NCBI GenBank assembly: GCA_007449985.2
Contig: VIIQ02000669.1
Coordinates: forward strand, 1-64,000
Length of the DNA stretch: 64,000 nucleotides
Reading direction: 5' to 3'
Source: Desmodesmus armatus
Taxonomy: Eukaryota > Chlorophyta > Chlorophyceae > Sphaeropleales > Scenedesmaceae
Shown here piece after piece: positions 48,660 to 59,281 of this stretch. The first letter of the stretch is position 1; each line of letters begins with the position of its first letter. The position numbers and the translations under genes are program-made. Below the pieces are notes generated by a model, which had not been told where the DNA came from, did not search any database, and was given only the letters and a program-made list of their open reading frames with translations.

Positions 48660-51600
48660 CGGTTGCTGACGTCACGTGTGAAGTTGTGTTATATGGGGCT
48701 TGCTTATCCTGCTGTTTCCTGCAAACAAGCAGGTGTTATGTCGAGGCCTTTTTGTTGAGGGCCAGGTCTCTGTTCTGTTGCTCTGTACAGCCGGGATTTG
48801 ATGGGTTGGCTGAGCTGTTGAATTCAGGCAGGTTGTCTGCAAAGCGGGGTGTGTGATGGAGTGTGTGAACCTGTGGAAAACAGGACATGGCCGACTCGGG
48901 CTGTTGGACAATCTCACCACAACGGTGCAGCTGTGTGCCTTTGGGCTGGATGTTCTGTGCCCTCAACGGCTTCCTCTGAGAGGTGTCTCTGCCCTCAGCG
49001 GCTTACTCTGAGAGGTGACTCAATGTCGCTGGGTGGCTCATCCTCTCAGCCATCAGTGCTGAGATCTGAATGGCTGTGTGTTGTGGGAATGAAAATTCAA
49101 TCGAGTTATGATCTTGGTGCCCAGTGACACATGCTCGACTGTGTACGTGATCCTGTTGGATGAGGCGTTGGCATGTGACAACTTTACCAAAGACAGATGC
49201 AGACTGCAACATGAAGCATGCCAGGCAAAGCCAGTCATGATGTCATCAAGCAAGCTGCAGCTACAAGATTGATCCACCGTCGGCTCCAATCATGCTCAAA
49301 CTTTGACATGCGCATCGACATGCGCACTTGACACCCAACCACATGTACCACCAAACCAAACCTGACTGTGACAATGGACTTACCCGACACCCGATGTGCC
49401 GCATACACCTTGGCAGCAGTCACGACCATAAGCATGCGCCCAACACTGCACCAGCAGGCAGCCGCAGCAAGCGATGTTGCAGGCTGCTGGTGACCGGTAC
49501 ACGACAGGCACCACACCACACACATGAAACAAATTGACTGTCATGCCAGCATGTAGCGGATGGATCAAAGACATGTGTCAACACAATGGCACCATGTATC
49601 AATGAGACAAAGCCATGGTAACGCCTGATAATCACACACATCACATTAGCCTCGAGATGATTGGACAAACGCATGCAGCCTGGGCACCCTGCAGCAACAA
49701 CAGAGAAGCCAATATCCAAGCTGTCTGTGTATCACCCATTAGTTGGCGGACCTAAGAGTCCACACATACACCGTGTATGCAGGTGTGCAGCACCAAGGGC
49801 GCTTCGGCGGCCGAGCATCCCTCCCAAACACCGTTGCCCTGCAATCCCAAGCACCGCACCCCTGCAGGGTCGACTTGAAAGCCAATCCTGTGTTGACACG
49901 ACGGCGTGCCTGCGCTTCTTCAAAACAAATGCCTGTAGCACATTGAGTGCCCTGCTCCCTGGCCTTCAGGCCAAGGGAGGTCCTGCTTCTTGCAGCAGTG
50001 TCAACAGTCAAACTTGTGTGCCCATCCCACCACAGCTGTATCTTGTATTCAAAGCTGTATACCATATTTCGCTGCTGAAGCAACAGTCACTGAGTGAATA
50101 TCAAACCCATCCTGTCAACCACCACCACCTGAGCCACTGCCGCACAAAAGGCAAAACCAGGTCTCAACACCACCAAGCCCACAGCTGGGATATCAGGCGA
50201 CCCGAGTTGGACGTTTCCCGTCCCCGTGCGCCAAGGCTGGCACACTGTGCAGGCCAGCCCATGGCAGGGCCTCCGGGTGTGCGATTCGCTGTGAACATGG
50301 AAGGAAATGCCCCCTCATAAGCGCATGCTGCTCATGAAAGGGGTAGCCACCAGGCCCACTGCCTTGTGTCATGTTGTCACCCTGGGTCCGGCACTGTTCC
50401 GCCAAAGGCTGCAACCAGCAGCAGACCAGCGGGTCCCGACTATCACCCCACGTGCTGCCCATGCTGCCAACAGCCAGGCGGCCTACAACGAACAGCGTGC
50501 ATGCCAAACCTTCCGCAATTCCTTGCTGGCCCCAATCCTTCGGGGAAAACCCTCCACCTGGAGCCTATCCTCCAGGCACCAGGAACCAAGCCACAACCGG
50601 CCACAGCATCAAGGCTGGAATGTGGGTGCTGTCCGCCCTCCTCCCTTGTCCGCCCCCACTCTTGTCCACCCTCACACTTGCGAACAACACACTGTGTTGT
50701 GTTGCCCACTGCGGTGACCTCACTGAGCTGTTGACAGGCTACAAACAGCGGCTGGATGCAGCCCATTCAACAGCTTGCTGAGGGTGGCGGCGATGCATGC
50801 GTCATACCATGAAACCATACGAAACCAACACACCAAGCGACCTGAAGCTGAAGCGACAAGGCGTTTTCATGGCCATGCTCAACAAGCCGTTGAGGCTCTC
50901 AAATCAACACAGACCGCAGGCATGCAGGCCCAACACCAAAGAAGCATCAGCTGCCGCAACCTGGTGCGCCAAGAACCACACCAGCACCACACACCCAAAC
51001 GGCTGCAACACAACGTTGACACAGCACGGATGCGGCTGTGTTGTGCACACCATGTGTGTGCTCCCCATTGTACTCGAAGCTATCGTTCCTGCCACATCTT
51101 GATGTGTGTGTCACACGGTAGTATACTACGGTAGTATACATACTCCCGCCCCATGCAACCTGCATGTCTATGGTACCCACAGATACCCCTGCTGATGGCA
51201 CACAGCAGCCTGTAGGGCTGCATCCCGATCCAGGGTGAGGGGCGTGCAGCAGGCACTGCACAACCCTCAGCCGCAGCAACACCGGCAGCAGCAACAAAGC
51301 AGTCTCACAACCTAATAGTATTAGTAAAAGCACTGGGTGTCAGCAGTACGCATCATAACCACCAGCAGCCACACAGCAGCCACATCTATGCCAGAATATA
51401 CAGAGCCCATGAGCTGCAGCCCCATCCTCCAACAAACACAAAAAGCACATGCGTGAACCTAGATCAATTGGTGCTTTGCTCAGTACTAAGACTGCCTGCC
51501 GAGGAGCACACACAAGGAAGGGCGTGCACACAATGGATCCCCCAGCCCTCCTTCACACAACGCTGCTGATGGCGCCAACCACACAAGCTGCTGATGGCTT

Positions 51601-51760
51601 GGCCCCTGTAGCAAACCCTGCTGAACACCCTACTCGGTGAAGCGACTGGACACACCTCCATGTGTCAACACACCCACTATGAGTGCAGCAGCCACGACAG
51701 GTGTCACACCAAATCTGACAACAGGGCTGCCCGGCCAGAACCACAGCACACCAGGGGTGC
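48660..51760. other. Intergenic region between convergent genes
   Basis: This holds the 3' ends of the heme lyase and of the minus-strand gene beyond it. There is a 32-bp tandem duplication at about 48958-49020 (TGCCCTCA.CGGCTT.CTCTG) and a 12-bp palindrome GTAGTATACTAC at 51118-51129 followed by a partial repeat of it. A 219-codon plus-strand frame at 49661-50320 has no recognisable domain. Confidence 0.45.
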
Positions 51761-53311
51761 TCATCCAATCACCGAAGGGAAGTCATCACCCATGCTGCCG
51801 CCCCTGCCAACAGCCACATGGTGCTGGCCACACACTGCTGACAAATCCACGCTGGACATATACCCAGTGGCATCCTGCAGCATGCTGCGCCGCTGCTCCT
51901 CACCACAGCACATCAGCTGCCGCTGCACCCTTAGGGACAGCTTGTCAAATTCTGGCCCAAAAGAGGGTGCTGCCGCCTTGGCTGCTGCAAGGAAGGACTT
52001 GGGAGAGTACTGGGGCGCTGGCACTGGCATGGGTGCTGCATAGTGCTCCTCCTGCAGCTTGTAGGTGGCCTTCAAGCCCAGCTGTAGTGCAGGACAGGGA
52101 TGAAACAGGGCGAGGTAAGGCATAGCGAGTCAAGGTGTGGATCCTGCAGCTGCTGAGAGCATGCAACAGCCCCTCCTCGACCGCTGCATGCACAGTGCTG
52201 ATGCTGGCACGCCCATGCAAGCAAGGGCCGCAGCTGCTGTGCAAGCGATACACTGCTTACTCACCATGACGATCTGCAGCACATGCAGGTGGCGCATCAT
52301 ACTGGCCTCAGCATCAGGCAGGCCTGCATCCACAGCACAGCACAGCACAGCACAGGTGGGTGGTGCATGGCGGCGACTGTAACACAAATCTTGCCATCGA
52401 CCCGTGCATGAGCATCCCCCACCCCAAAAACCACACTCCATTCCAAGATACGCATGATACCGCAGTTATATGCTGTGTACACACCCAACGCCCCTGCCAG
52501 TGCTGCTGCAGGCTGTCTAGCATCGACACACCCACACCCTGTGGCGGTGCTTGTGCCACTGACCTGTCTCCTGCAGTGCCTGCAGTGCCAGGGCAGGCAC
52601 GTTCCCCTCACGGGCCTGGCGCATCAGGTTGCGCAGCAGCAGCACACGTGGCTGGAGGTGCTGAGGACGCTCCTGCAGGGGGGGACAGGCATGTGTGGTT
52701 GGATGCCGCAGTTGATCGTGATAATAGTGTGTTGGAGATGAGAAGGAAGGAAGGGAACTGTTGTATGCACCAGGCACAGCTGGCCCAGCACAGGTTGGTG
52801 ATGATAGCAGCAGCTGACTGTACAGCCCTGGCAACAGTGTGCTAGATTCATGATCCACTGCAGTAGAGAAGTCCAACTGAGTCTTGAGGGGATCTCATGT
52901 CACAAAACATCCAAGGTCGGTCGTGCCACCCTGGGTGTCAACTGCTGGTCAGCTGACCCTCACCTGTATGCACTGCTCCACCATGCGCTCTGCTTCCTCC
53001 AGCAGGCTCAGCGTTGTGGGACTCATGCTGAAGGTGATCTCCTCTGCTTGCTGCATCAGACTGCTGTATGCATCGGACTGCTCGCAGTACCCATCCAGGC
53101 TGTGCAGAGGCTGGGGTGTGTGCTCTGGCCCCTTTTGTTGCTGACGGGGACGGGGACCAAACAGCAGCGGCAGGGGAGCAAAGCCCCCAGGGAGGCTGAA
53201 GGAACAGACCACGGAGGACCGGAGGTGCCTAGGGCAGTACTGGCTTTGACTGGTGCGACGGCTTGGAACAGGCTGGGCACTGACGACAGGGGAGGGCAGC
53301 AGCAGAGCCAT
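51761..53311 (-). CDS. Unknown protein with probable plastid transit peptide
   Basis: I do not recognise the family. Four minus-strand exons, 53311-52964, 52672-52564, 52323-52265 and 52081-51761, keep phase and give 278 residues. The N-terminus (MALLLPSPVVSAQPVPSRRT, then Ser/Arg-rich with few acidic residues for about 60 positions) looks like a plastid transit peptide. The middle is helical and charged: LMQQAEEITFSMSPTTLSLL, EEAERMVEQCIQ, LLLRNLMRQAREGNVPALAL. The C-terminal third contains LGLKATYKLQEEHY, a Pro-rich PVPAPQYSP, and FDKLSLRVQRQLMCC. The second intron ends in a TGTGC repeat against its acceptor. It is convergent with the heme lyase gene and divergent from the Fes1-like gene. 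The consistent splicing makes a real gene likely. Confidence 0.68.
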
Positions 53312-55038
53312 CAGGCAGCCGGCTGTGCTCTGCCTCTGGTGGAGCAACGCGTGCGTTTCGCGTAACACGGCAACAATAAGACACTGAACAACACGTATAT
53401 GACCCCGAAAGCTTCAGCAGGCACTCTGGAGAGGTCTCGGCACTCGGTTGCAAGCTGCTGTCCCGTGCTACGACAAGTGAGGAGGTACGACGATTCTTGA
53501 CAACGAGGATACTCAAAAAAGGCTAGAGGAGCAGCTTCGCGCTGGGCCCTGCTCGTTCAAATGGGGTGACAGCTGAGGCGCTGACCTTCTGGCAAGATTC
53601 GACCCTGCTTAGCCCAGAACTTGCCAACTTGCAGCAGAGTACAGCATCAATGTTTGTAGCACCTGAACCACCAGGAGTGAAGCCTCCGTCGTGTCCACAC
53701 CTGCATGCACCGCCAGCACCCAAATCACCCAATCATTGAAATACCCAAATACATATAGTTTGGCCTCCTTCATGCCAAAGGGGTCTCACTCAGCCATATC
53801 ACACAACCTTGCCGGGTGTACCAACGTCCATGCGGTACCCGGGGGCCAGCATATGCATGACAGCTTGACAGGCTGGTGCACGACTGCTGCAGTGTGTGAT
53901 TGACAGCCTGCCGCAGTAATACAAAGGTTGCCATGGCTGGCAGTTTGGGAAGCGCTCGAGGTGTATCGGTTTTTTGTTGTCAAGTCATTGGCGTTGAGCC
54001 ATCGTGTCTTGTGTGTATACTGCACCTGTTGCGGTGGTGCCGGTTGTGGCTGGCTGGTCATGTGATTATGTGCGTTTGCCAGTGTGCCATATCACCTCCA
54101 AAAGGTTGGCAGCATGCAATGAGCAGCAGGTGACCGGCTGCGAACTTGATCCGTACAGAAACCCCATGCCTGGGGTAAAAAGTAAACACAGGCTCACATG
54201 CCGGGCAGTCGTGAGGTGCCAGTCGGTCCTGGCTATGTGTCCTCATCAAAGAGACACTTGCACTGCAACTGAATCATACGGCAGCCTTGATTGCAGGCGC
54301 TGAAGCGCTCATGCCCGGCTCACATTCCAAACAAAGTCGCGATTTACCCAATAGGGCCTCCTGCAAGAAAAAGCGTATACGCTGCTGACAACAGGCCTGC
54401 AGGATCCTAGGACTTGCCCGGCACACCTGGTGCAAGGGGGAATGCGTGAAGTGCTTGACACTGCCTGCCACAGGCTTGCTGCCAGCAGTATGCTGCAGAT
54501 AGTGCAGCCACTGTCTGCATTCAATGATTGAGCGCATAGGTGGGTGCACGATGCACACCGAGGTCATTGTCGTAGCAGGGTGCGCTTGAGCCATTCACTA
54601 CTTTCCTGAGATTGTTTTTGACCCCTCAGCCACCCCCCTGTCCTCAAGCATGCACACTCACCATGCCAGGAGGTGTCGCAGCCAGCTGTCTCTGTTTGTA
54701 TATACCTTCACTACAGGTAGTCAAGGGCAAGGGGACTGTGTCAGGTGCCATCTTTCAGACACTTTTTAACCTTCTGAGGCTCTGCTTGAGGTTTCTTAGG
54801 CTCCGCTTGTCGTGCTTTCGAGATCGCTCCAGTGCATTCTGGACGATTCATCGGTGTGACAGTTTCACACGCTGGTTGACACCTACGTCTATTTGTTTGG
54901 TGATTCATAGCAAGTAAACGTGCTCTCCAAACGTCTGGAGATCGGGCAGTGTAAAGCAAATAGCAACAGCAGTAGCATCACCAGGCTGTTCCAGACAAAC
55001 TCAGTCCAAGCGTGAAGCAAGTCTGACAACAGAGCATC
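53312..55038. promoter_or_regulatory. Divergent intergenic region upstream of the Fes1-like gene
   Basis: About 1.7 kb with no recognised gene. It should contain promoters for both flanking divergent genes. A weak direct repeat (CTGAGGCTCTGCTTGAGG and TTAGGCTCCGCTTG) lies near 54774-54810. Confidence 0.35.
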
Positions 55039-57590
55039 ATGTCTCAGGAACCGCTCGACATGGGCAAGTGGCGAGGTGAGGGCCCCATACCTTGACCAGG
55101 GTCAGCAACAAGCAGCCAGCAGTGCACATGCAAGCTCAAAGCGCCCAGCAGCAGCAGCGGGGGGAGCAGCAGCAGCAGCCACCCGCGCGCTACGTTGGCC
55201 AGCAGCATATTCTTAATTCAGAGGCGGGCTGCAACTGCATCTATGAGTTTGCCTGCTTGGCCTGCTTCACCTTTTGCATGCTGCATGTCGTGCACCATCA
55301 GGTCTCTTTGAGTGGAGCATGAAATACCAGGATGGCACCAGGGAAGGTGGCTCTGCCCCCCAGCCTATGGACGCAGAGAAGAAGGAGTGGTGAGCAGCAT
55401 GGCACTAGTAGCAGCGATTTTGACACCGCAGTTGTCAAGCTTGTGTTTGGTGGGGACTGACCACACATCCAGCAGCAGCAGCAGCACCGGCAGACCAGCT
55501 GTCAAGCAGCTGCGGCAGCTGGCTGTCTCACGGCGCCAGCTGTCTCTCACCAACGCGTGTGCAGCAGCTTTCAAGCCTGCAGTCGCATGCATCTACAGCC
55601 ACATGCAGCTACCATAGTCGATGCATGTGCCTGCTGTCATGGTGTGGTGTGTTGACACAGGGAGTGCATCCAGCCAATGCATGATGAACCATCCCAGGAT
55701 GTGACCATCCAAGGATGTGTGTCATGCCACGTCCATAAGTCTCTGCCATCGCTGCTGCATTAACCAGGAGCTAAGCACCAGGCCGACGGCGGCCTGCATA
55801 CCTGTACAGACCTGCATGGCAGCTAGCACATAACTGCAGCCCCTACATCAGCGCTTCACTCACACCACTGTACTGTTCAGACTTGCACAGTTCTGTTGTG
55901 GATTGCATGCCCCTTCCCCGCTTATCTTGGTTGTCGTCTTTTGCTGCCAACACACTTGCATGCCTAGAAGTTTTTTGTTCCCTCCCTGCCTGCTTTGATT
56001 TCCTGCCTGCTTGCCTCGCTCCCTGGCTGTGTGTTGTCAGGCTGGACTCTCCCGCTACCAACGCATCTGCATGCTTTGCAATTCATTGTTCTCGTGCGTG
56101 CCTGCTTGCCTTGCTGCCTGCCTGTGTGTCACATCAGGCTGGACAAGGCCCTTCAGGAGTTCATGAAGGACTTTGCTGACCGCATGAAGGAGATCAACAG
56201 CAGCCTCAGCAGCAGCAGTGGTGCTGACGCAGCTGACAGCACTACACTGGCAGACAAGGAGGCACTGTGTGACGAACTCATCGAGATAGTGGAGAATGTT
56301 GACTATGCACGAGGTGAGTCTGCATGTATTGTTTTCAATGCTTGAGGGACAGGGCTTTCACATGCATGAGGGGCATGGCATCAATGCATGAGCACTGGTA
56401 ACGAGGTAGTGGAGAATGTCTATGTACGAGGCCAGTATGCATGTATCATGATGTAAGCATCAGTATGCATGTATCATGATGTATGCATGAGGGTCAGGGC
56501 ACAGGCCGTATACATCACATGCATGGTCAATGGGCATGGATGTATTGCATGGGCCCCGGTATGGTCTCATCGCCATGCTCCTAGCCACATAAGCATGCAG
56601 GTGGAGGCCAGGAACCACAGAGATGCCAGTTGCAGCTGCAGGGTAGGCTTTGCAGTGTGGGCAATCAACGGCCTTGGTAGGGTGCCTACTGCCACAGCTG
56701 CAGCCCAGCACCGAGCAGCAGCAGCTGAGTTTATGAGGTACCACCGAGCACCGAGCAGCAGCTCCTGGAACCATTGCTGCATGCTGCCGTGCATCAACCA
56801 TCCAGCCGGTATCGTCATGGCACAACTGTGGCGGCCCATGCCATTCGCATGTTCTGGATCCGGAAGACCCCTTTGCCAGCTTGCCAATGCCACTCGCACG
56901 ATCCCCCTCTTGTCACTCTCACCACCTCACATCACCACCCAACGCTGCTGCATGCTGCCCTCACCCTTTCCCCCTCCCTTTCCCTCCTTTTACTTCTTTG
57001 AACCCCCAGACCTTCACAAGATTGGTGGGCTGCCCACCCTGCTGTCCCTGATGTCCAGCCCCCACCCCTCCCTGCGCTGGAGGGCTGCTGAGGTAGCTGC
57101 CACCTGCATGGCCAACAACCCCCCAGTGCAGCGCTGGTTCATGGAGGCAGGGGTGCTGCCACCCCTGCTGGCACTGCTGGGTGACAGCCACCCAGTGGTA
57201 GCTACTAAGGCAATCTTGGGGCTCAGTGCCCTGGTGAGGCACTACAACCCGGGACTGGAGGTGCGTGGGAATGGAAACAGGCTTTGGGGAGAGGTGGTGG
57301 AGGCGGGAGGGAAGGGGGGGGGGGGGAGGGTTCATGGAACGATGCTGGTTTGCGCAGTGTGGCGGTGAAGTGTGGTTGCTTTCAGGACAGGTATGCTGTG
57401 GAACCCTCACTAACCCTTTATGTGGTGTGTGTATCTGTGGTGTGTGCCCTTGCTGCTCGCCTGCGTGCGCAGGCTTTCAGGTTGGGTGGTGGTCTGGGGA
57501 AGCTTCTGGCCCTGCTAGGCTGCCCCACTGACCCAGCCATACACCAAGGAGGGGCAGCAGCACACACACCAGCAGCAGCAAGCAGTCCCA

Positions 57591-57621
<31 letters not shown>

Positions 57622-58472
57622 CCGCCTGCAACGCAAGGTGCTAGCGCTGCTGCAGTATGTGTTGGCCAAGCATCCCACCGACGGCTTTGCAGCAGCTGAG
57701 TTTGGTGTGGTGCCACACCTGCAGCAGCTGCTCTCTGACAGCAGCAGCGACGCTGACATGCGCACTGCCAGCTTAGCTGTGTTGGTCCAAGTAGTGGGCA
57801 CACCCCAGGGCTGGCAATGGGTGAAGACACACCACCCGCAGCTGCTGCCAGACCTGCAGCAGCTTCTGCAGCAGCAGCAGGGTGGCGGCAGTGGCAGTGG
57901 GGAAGGTGTAGGGGGTGCAGCAGCAGCAGCAGCAGGGGTGAGGAGGAGGCAGGGGGGTATGATGATGAGGAGGTGCAGTTGCTGCAGCAGCTGGTGGGTG
58001 TGCTGCAGGCTGCCTCGCCCCCTGCAGGGGGGACACAGGGCCTGAGTGACCACATTGACCTGGACCCATACCAGGTGGGTGGCTGGCTGGCTGGGTGGTT
58101 CAGGTTTATGGCCCCCGGGGGGGGGGGTAGGACGGGGGAGGGGATGGACGCTTTGCTCGCAGGGGTTTGTGCTGCCAGCCTGCTCTCTTGATTTGCCCCC
58201 AACCCCCTGCATACAGCCAGTGCTTGTTCCTGGTTGACTGTGCAGCCATGGGGTGTGAGCTTCTGCCCCCTCCCCCGGTTTCATGCCTATTTTGTTGAGC
58301 TGACTGACTGCGTGCCTATGGTTTGCAGGATGGCAGAGAGAGACGGGAGCCTCTTACCCTGGACATGAAGCAGCAGCAGGAACAGCAGCAGCAGGAACAG
58401 CAGCAGCAGCAGCAGCACCCAGATAGTGCCGGTTGGGCGTTGACGGCAGTGCCCAAGCAAGAGTTGCGTTGA
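55039..58472 (+). CDS. Fes1/HspBP1-like Hsp70 nucleotide exchange factor
   Basis: Armadillo-type protein that releases ADP from cytosolic Hsp70. Exons are 55039-55075, 55302-55389, 56138-56313, 57010-57260, 57473-58074 and 58329-58472. The family N-terminus WRGLFEWSMKYQDGT is split over exons 1-2. Then come WLDKALQEFMKDFADRMKEI, LIEIVENVDYARDLHKIGGL, and armadillo helices LRWRAAEVAATCMANNPPVQ and ATKAILGLSALVRHY. Exon 5 continues as FRLGGGLGKLLALLG, a poly-Gln insert, and KVLALLQYVLAKHP. The C-terminus YQDGRERREPLTLD is typical of the family, then poly-Gln. Exon 5 does not stay open in one frame. It shifts by one base between about 57880 and 57945, inside a Gly/Ala-coding repeat. Adding one base restores phase with exon 6 (about 432 residues). 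This is probably a sequence error in a homopolymer, or else a real frameshift. Confidence 0.88.
56276..56485 (+). repeat. Echo of Fes1 exon 3 end within intron 3
   Basis: GAGATAGTGGAGAATG at the exon end (56283) recurs as GAGGTAGTGGAGAATG at 56403, about 120 bp on, with TATG.ACGAGG preserved but the donor GT changed. A 23-bp duplication (CAGTATGCATGTATCATGAT) follows at about 56438 and 56461. Confidence 0.8.
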
Positions 58473-59281
58473 TCAGTGGATGTTGGCTTGGCATGCTATG
58501 TAACATTGAGGTGCACGGCTGCCATTGTCAGATGTGCTGACCTGTCTCAGTTTTGGAGGTGCTGTCAGGTCAGTTTTGGAGGTGCTGTCAGGAAAGGAGG
58601 GGTTGAGGTATGGTTTCAGGGGTCCATGGTTGTGCTCCCCCCCCCCTTCCTCCAGTCACGAGTGGGCCTGATGGTGGCCGTGGTGGGAATGCTACGTGCA
58701 TCGGACCCTTGTAAACGAATATGGTGGGAACAATCCTAACTGCTACATCATGCCTAGTGGCACTGAGTGCATTCTTCTTCTGGCGGCTGAGTCAGCATGA
58801 CTAATGCGGCTTGGCAACGCAGCAAAGGAAGCGAGACCCCCAAACATGTTCTGCATCTTGCATATCAGCCTGATCTCTGCAACTCGATCAAAGCTCGCCG
58901 TGTGTGCGTTTTGCCAAGTGCACTGCAGTTAGGAGCACTCAGTGCACCCAGGCGCTGCCCTTACTGGCTCAATGACCGTCACACCGGTTTAAGAAGCGTC
59001 TTGAAGACGGCAGCAGTCACTTTCGGTGCGCATCCGGCAGTGGGTGAACGTTCCAGCAAACCTCACCTCGCTTTCAACACCTGCTTGTGCATTGCGTCGA
59101 CTAAACGTCTCAAGAGGTTGAATCCGTGCGTATCAACGCTCATGCTGCCTGGCCTCTGCTGACTGGTTCCAGCTAGGCCTGGTGTGGACCCACCCACACA
59201 ATTCAGGCTCCTGCACACACATAGTTGGCCTGTTGCACCTCTGCACCCTCCTACAGGTCCCCTCTCACGCCTACCACCACC
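58473..59281. other. Intergenic region between Fes1-like and RMDN-like genes
   Basis: No gene seen. A 23-bp tandem duplication (TCAGTTTTGGAGGTGCTGTC) lies at about 58546-58591. The promoter of the RMDN-like gene should be here, but no clear box was recognised. Confidence 0.4.

Noticed and set aside
49661..50320. 219-codon plus-strand open frame
   Set aside because: No recognisable domain, no flanking splice logic, and His/Pro/Ser-rich composition like shadow frames nearby.
57418..58284. 288-codon minus-strand frame
   Set aside because: It is antisense to Fes1-like exons and driven by poly-Gln/CAG tracts.
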